A DNA stretch of 64,000 nucleotides from Oxalobacteraceae bacterium (GCA_013284265.1 JABTBR010000017.1:56145-120144), one strand, 5' to 3'. Counted from the stretch's first letter, positions 7,461-16,074 are shown. The notes: generated by a model from the sequence alone, not told the origin. Program-made: numbers and translations.

Positions 7461-9104
7461 CTACTTCGCCGCGCGCAGCAAGGGCTCCTGCACACCGGCC
7501 AGCTGATTGAGGCGGATAAAGGTCTTCGGCCCGGCGCGGCCGTCGGCGCGTAATTGCTGGCTTTGCTGGAAGCTGCGCAGCAAAGCCTGCAAGGCGGCGT
7601 CCAGCACCTGCGCACCCTGCGGCTTCGGCTTGCCCTGCCATTGCGCCAGCCGCTGCGCCAGCCAGTCCACTTCTGGCCCCTTGTCGCCAGCGACGACCTC
7701 GCTACGCCAGCCGCGCGGCGCGCGCCAGAACGTGGTGAACTCGCCATCGAGGCGCGCATCGAGCGCCGCCAGGCTGACGGTCTGGCGCTGCCCACCCAGC
7801 GCCAGCGTGGCAGCCTGCCCATTCAGACCCAGTAGCATCGCATAAACGGGCGCATCGCCGGCACCGCGCAGCCTCAACAGCGCCGGCCGGTCCAGCGATT
7901 GCAGATCGGCCAGGCTCCCCTTGGTTTGCAGGCAGCGCAGATTGTAGGCCGGCGCCACCTGGCAGGGATCGCCGGGCGGCAGCGATGGCCCCCACAGCAA
8001 GGCCAGCTGGCGCAAGCCCGCCTCGCCATCCTGCGGGGTCGACGCCTGCGCCGGCAACACCAGCGCCGCTGCGCCGCTGAGCGGCTTGCCACTGCCGCCG
8101 CTTCCCGCTCGGCGCGCATCGGCCGGCCCGGCCGGCAATCCCGCCTGTTCCGTTGGCGCGGCGCCCGGCTGCCCGTGCGGCAGAAATTGCCAGGCCGCGG
8201 CGCCGCTCAGCACGGCACCAGCCAATACCCCGGCGGCCGCATACACGAACTTGGGTATAGTGCGCGGCACGCCAGCCGCCGGCTGTTCGGCAAACACTTC
8301 CTCGCCGGCCTTGCGCACGATGGTGCGGTTGAGCTGGTGCTGATTTTCCACATAGGCGCCCAGCAGCGCCCGGTCGCACAGCAGATTGATACGGCGCGGC
8401 ACACCCTTGCTCATTTGATGGATCAGCGGCATCAGGCTGCGCGGAAACGGCGCGATCGCCGTGCCGCCCGCCACCGCCAGCCGGTGTTCGATATAGCTGC
8501 CGGTTTCCTCTTCCGACAGCGAACCCAGGTGGTAGCGCGCGATCACCCGCTGCGCCAGCTGCTCCAGTTCGGGCCTGGCCAGGATGGTGCGCAGCTCAGG
8601 CTGGCCGATCAGGATAATCTGCAGCAGCTTGCGCTCGCTGGTTTCCAGATTGGTCAGCAGACGCAACTGCTCCAGCACCTCGGCCGACAGATTCTGAGCC
8701 TCGTCGATGATCAGCACATTGTTCAGCGACTGCGCGTGGCTGTCGAGCAGGTAGCGGTTGATCGCATCCACATAGGTCTTGACGCTGGCCGCGCCCGCCT
8801 CATGCGGCTCCGGCACGATGCCGAACTCTTCGCAGATCGACAGCAGCAATTCCTGCACCGACAACTTGGGATTGAAGATATAGGCCAGCTTGCAGTTGGG
8901 CGGAATCTGTTCGATGAAGCAGCGGCACACCGTGGTCTTGCCGGCGCCGATCTCGCCCGTCAGCAGCACGAAGCCGCCGCCGCTGCCCACCCCATACAGC
9001 AGATGCGCCAGCGCCTCGCGATGGCGTTCGCTCATATACAGGTAGCGCGGATCGGGGGCGATGGAAAACGGCGATTGCTTCAGGCTGAAAAATTGCGTGT
9101 ACAT
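7461..9104 (-). CDS. gspA: General secretion pathway ATPase GspA/ExeA
   Basis: 547 residues. An AAA ATPase domain covers about 1-270, with Walker A GEIGAGKTT at 50-58 and Walker B VLIIDEAQNL with D134-E135. A membrane helix lies at about 285-305 (VYAAAGVLAGAVLSGAAAW), followed by a periplasmic part of about 240 residues that ends in a peptidoglycan-binding domain (about 470-545, LRADGRAGPKTFIRLNQLAG). The start MYTQFFSLKQSPFSIAPDPRYLY-type sequence is typical of ExeA. It couples ATP hydrolysis to peptidoglycan remodelling for secretin assembly, with GspB. Its stop faces the stop of the monooxygenase gene. The gene upstream ends 18 bp before its ATG, suggesting cotranscription. Confidence 0.9.
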   Translation of the reverse strand: MYTQFFSLKQSPFSIAPDPRYLYMSERHREALAHLLYGVGSGGGFVLLTGEIGAGKTTVCRCFIEQIPPNCKLAYIFNPKLSVQELLLSICEEFGIVPEPHEAGAASVKTYVDAINRYLLDSHAQSLNNVLIIDEAQNLSAEVLEQLRLLTNLETSERKLLQIILIGQPELRTILARPELEQLAQRVIARYHLGSLSEEETGSYIEHRLAVAGGTAIAPFPRSLMPLIHQMSKGVPRRINLLCDRALLGAYVENQHQLNRTIVRKAGEEVFAEQPAAGVPRTIPKFVYAAAGVLAGAVLSGAAAWQFLPHGQPGAAPTEQAGLPAGPADARRAGSGGSGKPLSGAAALVLPAQASTPQDGEAGLRQLALLWGPSLPPGDPCQVAPAYNLRCLQTKGSLADLQSLDRPALLRLRGAGDAPVYAMLLGLNGQAATLALGGQRQTVSLAALDARLDGEFTTFWRAPRGWRSEVVAGDKGPEVDWLAQRLAQWQGKPKPQGAQVLDAALQALLRSFQQSQQLRADGRAGPKTFIRLNQLAGVQEPLLRAAK

Positions 9105-9122
9105 GAAAACCCTGGGAATGCG

Positions 9123-9653
9123 TCAGCGGCCCAGCGGGCGCCGCACCGGCTTGGGCGGTGTCGGCGTCAGCGGCTTGAACTTGGCGCAGTAAATCTTGGA
9201 CTTGGTATCGAAGTAGACGATGCGGCTGGCCGGCTTGGCTTCGCGCACGGGAAAGGCCGAGCTATCTATCCTGGCATAGCGCACGCCCACCTGCGCGATG
9301 ATGGACTGCTCCAGTTTTTCCGGCGTCGATTCGGCGACCGCGCCGATGAACACCAGCGCGCTGGTATCGTCGCTGACCATCACTTCTTCCACCTGCACTC
9401 CCCACAGGCTGGCGCCGTCGGACTTGAACCAGTAGGCGCCGCCCTCGCGCTTGTAGGCGGGGCCGAAAGCGCTGACGAAGTAATTATAGAAATACAGATT
9501 ATCGATCTCGTCGCGGCACAGCAAACCGTTGCCGACGATGGTGCCAAAGGTGGTGGGAACGGCCTGGGCGGCACCGCAGCACAGCAGGGCCAGGGCGCCG
9601 GCGGCGCGCATGGCACGGGCAGCAAACGGCAGCCGTATCCGCAACAGTCTCAT
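9123..9653 (-). CDS. Secreted protein of unknown function upstream of gspA
   Basis: 176 residues. A long n-region with several arginines, then a hydrophobic stretch (AAGALALLCCGAAQA) that looks like a signal peptide ending near residue 31. The mature part has two cysteines (LLCRDEIDN and IYCAKFK) that could form a disulfide, several aromatic residues (NLYFYNYFVSAFGP) and a Pro/Arg-rich end (PTPPKPVRRPLGR). I recognise no family. The 18-bp spacing to gspA suggests cotranscription and a periplasmic role linked to type II secretion, which is only an inference from position. Confidence 0.7.
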   Translation of the reverse strand: MRLLRIRLPFAARAMRAAGALALLCCGAAQAVPTTFGTIVGNGLLCRDEIDNLYFYNYFVSAFGPAYKREGGAYWFKSDGASLWGVQVEEVMVSDDTSALVFIGAVAESTPEKLEQSIIAQVGVRYARIDSSAFPVREAKPASRIVYFDTKSKIYCAKFKPLTPTPPKPVRRPLGR

Positions 9654-9714
9654 GGACGCGGCCGGCGGTACAAGGCGGCTGAACTGGCCATGGCGAGTGC
9701 GTCAGGCATCGCGT

Positions 9715-9900
9715 CTACAGCTTCTGCAGCCATGCGCGGTTCGCGCTGATGCGCGCCTTGGCGGTGGCGGGCAGCGCCTCGTAGCAACCGGGATGTTGCT
9801 TTAGCGCACTTTCACGAACTTCCTTCTGCAGACCGTTGATCAAAAAAATATAGATCACCGAACCTTCGTCCGACTTTCTCGTCCCCATGTATTTGATCAT
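9715..9900 (-). CDS. Small hypothetical protein
   Basis: 61 residues from the ATG at 9900, chosen because AAGGGAG sits 6 bases upstream; an earlier ATG at 9990 has no such site. The sequence MIKYMGTRKSDEGSVIYIFLINGLQKEV suggests a short beta hairpin, followed by helices (ALPATAKARISANRAWLQKL). No signal peptide or membrane helix, and no family recognised. It stands alone between the gsp genes and the LysR gene. Confidence 0.6.
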   Translation of the reverse strand: MIKYMGTRKSDEGSVIYIFLINGLQKEVRESALKQHPGCYEALPATAKARISANRAWLQKL

Positions 9901-10053
9901 GTTTGCTCCCTTCGTCTCTGCCGCCCCGGATTCCTTGCGGCTAGCCCTGCAGGCATTATGACATCCCGGCAAAATTTCGCATAACCCCATGCATCTGCGG
10001 TGCTTATCCTGTTGACGGCCTTACCACAGCAAAACTGTAGTGCCGCAACGCCG

Positions 10054-10983
10054 TCAGGATGGCGATATATGCGCCAGCCAGGGATCATGCTCAGGGTTGG
10101 GATAGGTCTCGAGCATGAAATCGACAAAGCTGCGTACCTTGGCCGACAGGTGGCGCCGGCTCGGATACACCAGGTAAATCGCCATCCGTTCCACGCAATG
10201 GTCGGGCAGCAGCCGCAGCAGCCGGCCCGAGGTGATGTCGTCGGTGATCAGGCAGGTGCCGCGCATCATCACGCCCATGCCGGCGATGGCGGCCTGGCGC
10301 AGGATTTCGCTATTGTTCGAAATCATCTTGTTGACGATCGGCACATGGGTGACCTTGTCGCCCCCGCATCGCACCGGCCAGTGATGGCGCACCTGCTCGA
10401 AAGCGTAGTTCAGGCAATCGTGGCTGCTCAGATCGGCGGGCACCTTGGGCATGCCGCGCCGCCGCACATAGTCCGGCGAGGCCACCATGATCACGCTGGT
10501 GGTGGCCAGCCGGCGCGCGATCATGCCAGGATCGATCTTTTGCACGCCAATGAAGATGCCGGCGTCGAAGCCCTCCTCCACCAGATCAACGGTGCGGTCG
10601 GCCAGGGTCACATCGAGCACGATATCGGGCTGGCTGGCGGCAAAGTGCGGCAAGAGCGGCGCCAGCTGGGTCTGGCCAAAACTGGGGTGGCAATACAGCC
10701 GCAGCGTGCCGCTGGGCCGCAAGGTGGCCGAGGACGCGACCGCGTCGGCATCGTCGATATCGGACAGGATCTGGCGTACCCGCTCCAGATAATGCTGGCC
10801 CGTTTCCGTCAGCGACAGCTTGCGCGTGGTGCGGTTGAGCAGGCGCGTACCCAGATGCTGTTCCAGGTCGGCCACATGGCGGGTCACCACCGCGTTGGAC
10901 ATCTCCAGCTTGCCGCCGGCACGGGCAAAACTGCCCTGTTCCACCACCTTGGAAAACACCCGCATCGATTGCAAACGGTCCAT
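10054..10983 (-). CDS. LysR family transcriptional regulator
   Basis: 309 residues. The N-terminal winged HTH is clear: MDRLQSMRVFSKVVEQGSFA then NAVVTRHVADLEQHLGTRLLNRTTRKLSLTETG. The effector-binding domain starts near residue 90 (GTLRLYCHPSFGQ) and ends with FVDFMLETYPNPEHDPW. It resembles the CrgA/DmlR group of betaproteobacterial LysR proteins. The target is unknown. The gene is divergent from a small secreted-protein gene at 11171, and the 187-bp space between them would hold its usual binding site, so that gene is a candidate target. Confidence 0.85.
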   Translation of the reverse strand: MDRLQSMRVFSKVVEQGSFARAGGKLEMSNAVVTRHVADLEQHLGTRLLNRTTRKLSLTETGQHYLERVRQILSDIDDADAVASSATLRPSGTLRLYCHPSFGQTQLAPLLPHFAASQPDIVLDVTLADRTVDLVEEGFDAGIFIGVQKIDPGMIARRLATTSVIMVASPDYVRRRGMPKVPADLSSHDCLNYAFEQVRHHWPVRCGGDKVTHVPIVNKMISNNSEILRQAAIAGMGVMMRGTCLITDDITSGRLLRLLPDHCVERMAIYLVYPSRRHLSAKVRSFVDFMLETYPNPEHDPWLAHISPS

Positions 10984-11170
10984 TTGAGCGACTCCATCAT
11001 TTCTGTTTTAGAAATTGTGCATTGCGATTATTCGCCTTTTTTGCTGGACTAGCAATGGTTAAAATGGGTTCATTGACGGGCTGCGGAGAGAAGCAGACCG
11101 CATACAGACAGCCCGATGACCAGCGGCACCAGCCGGCGCCGCCCATCAGATACCTTCCAGGAGTCTTATC

Positions 11171-11458
11171 ATGAATACACTGAAACTGATCGTTACCGCC
11201 GCCCTGTTCGCCGCCACCGGCGCCGCTTTTGCCGCCGATACGACGCCGGCCCCGGAGCAGGCCGCCGCCAAGAAGGCCGACCTTGCGCTGACGCAAGCCG
11301 TCAGCACCGAACGCGGCGATTACGCCACAGCCGGCTTCCAGGCCGCCGCCCCCGGCAAGGGTGAACGCAGCCGCGCCGAAGTCCGCGCCGAAGCGGTGGA
11401 AGCCGTCAAGAACCACCGCTCGACCCTGGCGGAATCGCTGGACCTGAGCCGCAACTGA
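11171..11458 (+). CDS. Small secreted DUF4148-like protein
   Basis: 95 residues with a clean signal peptide (MNTLKLIVTAALFAATGAAFA, cleavage near residue 21). The mature part is short, hydrophilic and Ala/Glu-rich, with SRAEVRAEAVEAVKNHRSTLAE, like the short exported DUF4148 proteins common in Burkholderiales. AGGAG lies 9 bases before the ATG. It is divergent from the LysR gene. The last codons and the stop are built from the first unit of an 11-bp tandem repeat. Function unknown. Confidence 0.7.
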   Translation: MNTLKLIVTAALFAATGAAFAADTTPAPEQAAAKKADLALTQAVSTERGDYATAGFQAAAPGKGERSRAEVRAEAVEAVKNHRSTLAESLDLSRN

Positions 11459-11509
11459 GCCGCAATCGAGCAGCGACTGAGCAGCAACTGAGCAGCAACC
11501 GAGCAGCAA
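11444..11509. repeat. 11-bp tandem repeat at the end of the small secreted-protein gene
   Basis: Six units of CTGAGCAGCAA with point variation, followed by a partial seventh. The first unit lies in the last codons and the next supplies the TGA stop. The unit is not a multiple of three, so unit changes upstream of the stop would move the C terminus. Confidence 0.85.
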
Positions 11510-11519
11510 CTGAGCCGGC

Positions 11520-11546
11520 CCCGGCAGCGTGCAAGGCGCTGCCGGG
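11520..11546 (+). terminator. GC-rich hairpin after the small secreted-protein gene
   Basis: Perfect 10-bp stem CCCGGCAGCG / CGCTGCCGGG with a 7-base loop, 62 bp past the stop codon. No T run follows, so it may be a processing or pausing hairpin instead of a true intrinsic terminator. Confidence 0.5.
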
Positions 11547-11640
11547 CATGCCAATCCGGCAGCCTTTCTCCACCGCACAATTACCCCTCAACATGAGTCA
11601 GTTTTGAGGACGGACTTCCATAGTTCGTACATTCAAGAAC

Positions 11641-11656
11641 GACAATAAGTATTGTC
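11641..11656. promoter_or_regulatory. Palindromic operator-like site upstream of the small PEP-CTERM gene
   Basis: GACAATA-AG-TATTGTC: perfect 7-base arms around 2 bases, in an AT-rich stretch about 100 bp upstream of the ATG at 11755. The binding protein is unknown. The rest of 11547-11754 shows nothing recognisable. Confidence 0.4.
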
Positions 11657-11754
11657 ATTTTCAAATACCCAGCCAGCCCCCACTGTGATTAAATAACTAG
11701 CGCAGGGCCAAACCACAGGTGCCTGCGTTCGTATCCAAAAAAGTGGGGAAATCG

Positions 11755-12183
11755 ATGAAAAATAGAATAAGACTTTTATCGTTTCTGCTCGCCCTGGGCT
11801 CCAGCGTCCTCGCGCAGGCAGGCACCATCACTACCCTCAGCACCAGCCATCCGCATTTGCTCTCCTCCTTGCAGGAAGACAGCATTGCTCACGACGCCTA
11901 TGCGCCACGCGAACCCTGGCTCGCAGGCGACGATCTACCACAAAGCCTGACTGCCTGGTCACGCCCGCATCCCACGCCAACGCTGGTCCAGCTGGCGCAC
12001 CACACTGCCCCTTACAGCAACGCCAAGCTGCCCAGCGCAGACAAGGTGCTGGCCAAGGCCGCAGCGCTCAAGGTCAAATTCTCCACGGTACCGGAGCCCA
12101 AGTTCTATTCGATGTTCCTGCTGGGATTTGTGCTGATCGCCATTACGGTACAGGAAGAGAAGGATGAAAAATTCATCAAGTAA
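11755..12183 (+). CDS. Small PEP-CTERM protein with an atypical tail
   Basis: 142 residues from ATG at 11755 (an in-frame ATG 36 bp earlier would put charged residues before the signal peptide). Signal peptide MKNRIRLLSFLLALGSSVLA. The mature region is about 85 residues of low similarity to anything I know, rich in His and Pro. The C terminus has VPEPKFYSMFLLGFVLIAITV, a valid PEP motif and helix, but then QEEKDEKFIK, where most PEP-CTERM proteins have an arginine cluster. Sorting may thus be altered. A strong terminator follows. Confidence 0.72.
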   Translation: MKNRIRLLSFLLALGSSVLAQAGTITTLSTSHPHLLSSLQEDSIAHDAYAPREPWLAGDDLPQSLTAWSRPHPTPTLVQLAHHTAPYSNAKLPSADKVLAKAAALKVKFSTVPEPKFYSMFLLGFVLIAITVQEEKDEKFIK

Positions 12184-12217
12184 AACCCCTACCCCGGCCG
12201 CAAGGCGGGAGCGCGAG

Positions 12218-12244
12218 ACCGGCAGCCTGGCGCTGCCGGTTTTG
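12218..12244 (+). terminator. Terminator between the small PEP-CTERM gene and the transglutaminase gene
   Basis: Stem ACCGGCAGC / GCTGCCGGT with a 5-base loop and then TTTT. It lies between two convergent gene ends and serves the plus-strand gene. Confidence 0.75.
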
Positions 12245-12263
12245 CTTTGTGTGTGGATGCCCC

Positions 12264-13211
12264 CTATGCCGCCTGCACCAGTGGCGTCATCGTCACATTC
12301 ACCTGCAACTCCTGTTCGCCACCGCCCAGCACCGTGCCGCGCATCGGCGTGACGTCGGAAAAGTCGCGGCCCCAGCCCAGCGTGACGTGTTCACCCTGCA
12401 CCAGACAGCGGTTGGTCGGATCGAAATCGATCCAGCCCAGCTCAGGGCAATACACCGAGACCCAGGCGTGCGAGGCGTCCGCACCTATCATGCGCGGCTG
12501 GCCCGGCGGCGGGTGGGTCAGGATGTAGCCGCTCATATAGCGCGCCGGCAGGCCGATGCCGCGCAGGCAGCCTATCATCAGCTGGGCGAAGTCCTGGCAC
12601 ACGCCGCGGCGCCCCTTGAGTACCTGTTCCAGCGGCGTGGAGATATCGGTCGCTTCGGCGTCGAATTCAAAGTCCTCGAAGATGCGCCGGGTCAGATCCA
12701 GCGCCGCCTCGAGCAGCGGCCGGCCCGGCGTAAAACTCCGATAGGCATAGTCGTTCAGCGCCTGGCTGAACTGTACATGGGGCGAGGCGAACAGAAAGCG
12801 CCAGCCCTCCTGTGTCAAGGGATCGCGCGCGTTCAGCATCTGCTCGCGCAAGCCTTCCCATGCCGCCGTGCCGGTGATCTGCGCCAGCGTGGGCCGCGCG
12901 AACAGGGTCACCACCGACTCGGCCCGCACCAGCAGCGCGGTGTGGGGCGCGGTGATTTCGACGTGGCGCCCGATATTGCCGAAGTAATCCAGCCGCTCGA
13001 CCCCGCCGTCCGGTGCCGGCGTCACCGTGACCGACTGCGACTCGGTACGCTGCCAGGCAAAGGTGCGCGGCGTCAGATGCAGGTACTGCTGCGACAAGGT
13101 CACCGGCTGCGCATAGCTGTAGCGGGTTTCGTGCACCACGCTGTAGCGCGCGCAGGCCGCCCCGTCCGGCAACTGCGCTGGCGACTGCGATTGCGATTGC
13201 GACTGGCTCAT
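12264..13211 (-). CDS. Transglutaminase-like cysteine protease-fold protein of the Anbu locus
   Basis: 315 residues. An N-terminal bacterial transglutaminase-like beta domain (about 20-110, YSVVHETRYSYAQPV ... LTPRTFAWQ) is followed by the transglutaminase core with the catalytic triad visible: Cys in GRRGVCQDFAQ, His in DASHAWVSV and Asp in GWIDFDPTN. The extreme N terminus is an odd SQSQSQSQ run. The ATG overlaps the stop of the ATP-grasp/alpha-E fusion gene by four bases (ATGA), so translation is probably coupled. Such enzymes in Anbu loci are predicted to cross-link or cleave a peptide made by the ATP-grasp partners. The substrate is unknown. Confidence 0.85.
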   Translation of the reverse strand: MSQSQSQSQSPAQLPDGAACARYSVVHETRYSYAQPVTLSQQYLHLTPRTFAWQRTESQSVTVTPAPDGGVERLDYFGNIGRHVEITAPHTALLVRAESVVTLFARPTLAQITGTAAWEGLREQMLNARDPLTQEGWRFLFASPHVQFSQALNDYAYRSFTPGRPLLEAALDLTRRIFEDFEFDAEATDISTPLEQVLKGRRGVCQDFAQLMIGCLRGIGLPARYMSGYILTHPPPGQPRMIGADASHAWVSVYCPELGWIDFDPTNRCLVQGEHVTLGWGRDFSDVTPMRGTVLGGGEQELQVNVTMTPLVQAA

Positions 13212-16033
13212 GAGGTCTCTTCCTGTTCCGGCTTGCCGGTGTAGCTGAAAAATTTCAGGCTGATGCGCTCGGCCAGTGCGGCGCTGGCCAGATTCAGGCG
13301 CATCATCAGATCCTTCAGTTTCAAGCTGCCGCAGAACAGATCCGGGCCGGGGTCCAGCGCCAGCAATTCCTCATGCAGCGGCGCCAGCAAGGCCGCACCG
13401 CAACTGCCCTGGGTTTGCGCGATCCGCTCCAGCCCCTGCATGATGCCGGCGACCTGGAACATGATCGAACGCGGATTGCTGGCGTCCAGCAACAGCAGAT
13501 CCAGCACCGGCAGCCATTCCGGCTGCGCGCGGTAGCGGGCGCGGTAGGTGACGGAACTGTCGAACAGCTCCAGCAGCCAATCCAGATTGTCGTCCGCGCC
13601 CAGATCGAGGGCGCGCTGCAGCACCAGCGATTCGAACTGCAGCCTTTCGATGCGCCGCCCCAGCGACAAAAAGCGCCAGCCCAGATCGCGGCACATGCCG
13701 TCGAGCGCAAAACCGGCCGCGTTCATATGCGACAGCACGGCTTCATCGAGCAGACGCATCGCCTCCGCTTCCGACGGCGGCCCGCTCATGCCCTCGGCAC
13801 GCTGTCCCATGCGCGTGAGCGCGCGCCAGTTGTCGGCCGCCAGCCGCTCGCGCAACTGGCTCGCACTCCCCAGCAACTGCTGCTGGCAGCGCGCCAGTCC
13901 CGGCACCTCGGGCGACACCACCGCCAGCAGCAGCGCGGCCTGAATCGATGGATCGATCTCGATGCCAGGCGCCGCTGGCACGCCAGCCGGCAGTCCGGCC
14001 AGCGGCGGCAAGCCCTGACTCTGACCCTGGCCCTGGCCCTGGCTCTGGCTCTGGCCCTGGCTCTGTCTTTGCAACTGCCCCTGTCCCCGGCTCTGGCGCT
14101 GGGCCAGTCCTTGCGTGTAGCCGATACCCAGCCCCTGATCCTGCATCTGCCACACGGACTGGATTGGGCCGCCCCCGCTCAGCTGCACGCCGGGCAGCGG
14201 CACCGGCGTCGGCTGCACATCGTCCGACAGATTGGCTGCGGGCCTGCCCGCTTCAGCCGCCTCGTCCGGCGGCCCTTCGATCAGCTGGAACCACTGGCAC
14301 AGTCCCTCCAGCACCGGCCACTCCGAGCCGCTGCCGCCGGTGCGCACATCGAACAGCACGTTCAGCGTCACCCGCAGCAGGCGCGCCATATCGTCGCAAC
14401 GCTCGGTATTCCGGCCCAGCCAGAACATATTCTCGGCCGTGCGGCTCGACAGATGGGTATCGTCGCGCACCAGATCCTGCGCCATCACGATGCGCGGGAC
14501 ATGCCGCGCCGGGATCGCATTGCCAGCGGCCTGCACCCAGGTGTCCTTGCTGCCGCCCCCCTGCTGCATGGTAATCACCCGCGCATCGCGCCCGGTGGCC
14601 ACCCGCGTCAGGCCGCCCGGCATCACCACGTAAGCGGTGGCGCCATTGTCCGGCACCGCGCTGGCGTACACGCGCAGGCCGATCGCCCGCGACGTCAGGC
14701 GCGACGGGCCGCCCGGGCCGCCCCGCTGCCAGACCGGCGCCTGCGACATCCGCACCATTTCGTGCGCCACATAATGGTGCGGATTGGCCCGCATCTGGGC
14801 GATGAAGGCGTCGCGCTCGCCCCCTTTCAGGTCCTGGCCGAACACGGCGGCCTGGCGCAACTGGGGGAAACTGCGGTTGATCACCAGTGTCCCGAGCTGC
14901 TCGATCACCTGCTCCAGCGCGGCCGGTTCGCCGCACCACCAGGTTGCCACGGACGGCATCAGCAAGGGCTGCCCCAGCAGGCGCTCGCACAGGCCAGGCA
15001 AAAATCCCAGCAGCGCGCCCGATTCCAGCAAGCCGGAACCGAGGCTGTTGGCCAGCAGGACGTTGCCGCACCGCGCCGATTCCAGCAGGCCCGGCACGCC
15101 CAGCGCCGAGTCGCTGCGCAGTTCCAGCGGGTCGCAGAAATCGTCGTCGACGCGGCGCATGATCACATGCACGCGGCGCAGTCCGGCCAGCGTTTTCATC
15201 CACACCACGCCATCGCGCACGGTCAGGTCGCCGCCCACCACCAGCGGCAGACCCAGATAGCGCGCCAGGTAGGCTTGCTCGTAATAGGTTTCGTTATATG
15301 GCCCGGGCGTGAGCAGCACGATCAGCGGCGCCTCGCCGCTGGCCAGCGGCGCCGCATTGCCGCGCGCGGCGCACTGGCGTCCCCAGTACTGCAGGCTTTC
15401 GTGCATGCTGCGGAAGAAGCCCGACAGCGGCTGCACCTTCATATCGTGCAGCTGCTCCGGGAAGGTGCGGCCGATGATGGCGCGGTTTTCCAGCGCATAG
15501 CCGGCGCCGGACGGCGCCTGGGTGCGGTCGGCCACCACCCACCAGCGCCCGTCCGGTGCGCGCGCCAGATCGATCGCGTAAAAATGCAAGGCGGTGGCAT
15601 CGGCCTGGCGCATGTCCTGGCAGGGACGCAGATAGCCGGCATGCCCGTGCACCAGCGCGGGCGGCATCAGGCCCTCCTGCAGCATCTGCTGCGGGCCGTA
15701 CACATCGTTGAGGATGGTGTTGAGCAGCGTGGCGCGCTGCACCACCGCCGCCTCGATACTGCGCCACTCTTCGGCCGGCAAGATCAGCGGCAGCACGTTC
15801 AGATCCCAGGGCCGCTGGATACCCTTGGCGTCGCCATACACATTGTAGGTCACGCCGTTCTCGCGCACCTGGCGCTGCACGGTTTCCAGCCGCTGCTGCA
15901 TGGCGCCGGCCGGCTCGCCGGACAGGCCGTCCAGCAGGCCGCGCCAATGCGGCCTTGGCTGGCCGTCCGGCCCCACCATCTCGTCGAAATGATCGGCCAT
16001 GGAGCTGTAGCCTCTCAAGATTTTATTCAGCAT
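13208..16033 (-). CDS. Circularly permuted ATP-grasp / alpha-E fusion protein
   Basis: 941 residues from ATG at 16033 (GGAG upstream). Residues about 1-510 are a circularly permuted ATP-grasp domain (DUF404/DUF407): NVYGDAKGIQRPWDLNVLPLI, ENRAIIGRTFPEQLHDM, LLTPGPYNETYYEQAYLARYLGLPL-type motifs and MPGGLTRVA. An alpha-E helical domain runs from about 520 (SSRTAENMFWLGRNTERCDDMARLL) to the end. It is split at about 586-694 by a low-complexity insert of Gln, Ser, Gly and Pro. The stand-alone pair at 19703-22158 carries the same two domains as separate proteins without the insert. Predicted amide-bond formation on an unknown peptide. Middle gene of a three-gene operon. Confidence 0.87.
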   Translation of the reverse strand: MLNKILRGYSSMADHFDEMVGPDGQPRPHWRGLLDGLSGEPAGAMQQRLETVQRQVRENGVTYNVYGDAKGIQRPWDLNVLPLILPAEEWRSIEAAVVQRATLLNTILNDVYGPQQMLQEGLMPPALVHGHAGYLRPCQDMRQADATALHFYAIDLARAPDGRWWVVADRTQAPSGAGYALENRAIIGRTFPEQLHDMKVQPLSGFFRSMHESLQYWGRQCAARGNAAPLASGEAPLIVLLTPGPYNETYYEQAYLARYLGLPLVVGGDLTVRDGVVWMKTLAGLRRVHVIMRRVDDDFCDPLELRSDSALGVPGLLESARCGNVLLANSLGSGLLESGALLGFLPGLCERLLGQPLLMPSVATWWCGEPAALEQVIEQLGTLVINRSFPQLRQAAVFGQDLKGGERDAFIAQMRANPHHYVAHEMVRMSQAPVWQRGGPGGPSRLTSRAIGLRVYASAVPDNGATAYVVMPGGLTRVATGRDARVITMQQGGGSKDTWVQAAGNAIPARHVPRIVMAQDLVRDDTHLSSRTAENMFWLGRNTERCDDMARLLRVTLNVLFDVRTGGSGSEWPVLEGLCQWFQLIEGPPDEAAEAGRPAANLSDDVQPTPVPLPGVQLSGGGPIQSVWQMQDQGLGIGYTQGLAQRQSRGQGQLQRQSQGQSQSQGQGQGQSQGLPPLAGLPAGVPAAPGIEIDPSIQAALLLAVVSPEVPGLARCQQQLLGSASQLRERLAADNWRALTRMGQRAEGMSGPPSEAEAMRLLDEAVLSHMNAAGFALDGMCRDLGWRFLSLGRRIERLQFESLVLQRALDLGADDNLDWLLELFDSSVTYRARYRAQPEWLPVLDLLLLDASNPRSIMFQVAGIMQGLERIAQTQGSCGAALLAPLHEELLALDPGPDLFCGSLKLKDLMMRLNLASAALAERISLKFFSYTGKPEQEETS
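14016..14104. repeat. Hexanucleotide repeat coding for a Gln/Ser/Gly linker
   Basis: Degenerate tandem CCCTGG/CTCTGG units, giving a minus-strand run of QGQSQ-type residues (about residues 643-672 of the ATP-grasp/alpha-E fusion). Six is a multiple of three, so length change keeps the frame. Confidence 0.8.
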
Positions 16034-16074
16034 TGCTTCACTCCAGGTTGAGGCTGAGCTTGGGCCACCGCTAC

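Noticed and set aside
14016..14104. Possible CRISPR or noncoding satellite
   Set aside because: Six-base units read in frame as a Gln/Ser/Gly linker.
13373..16051. 892-codon open frame on the plus strand opposite the ATP-grasp/alpha-E gene
   Set aside because: High-GC shadow frame; Arg/Gln/His-rich with no domain, fully antisense to a well-conserved gene.
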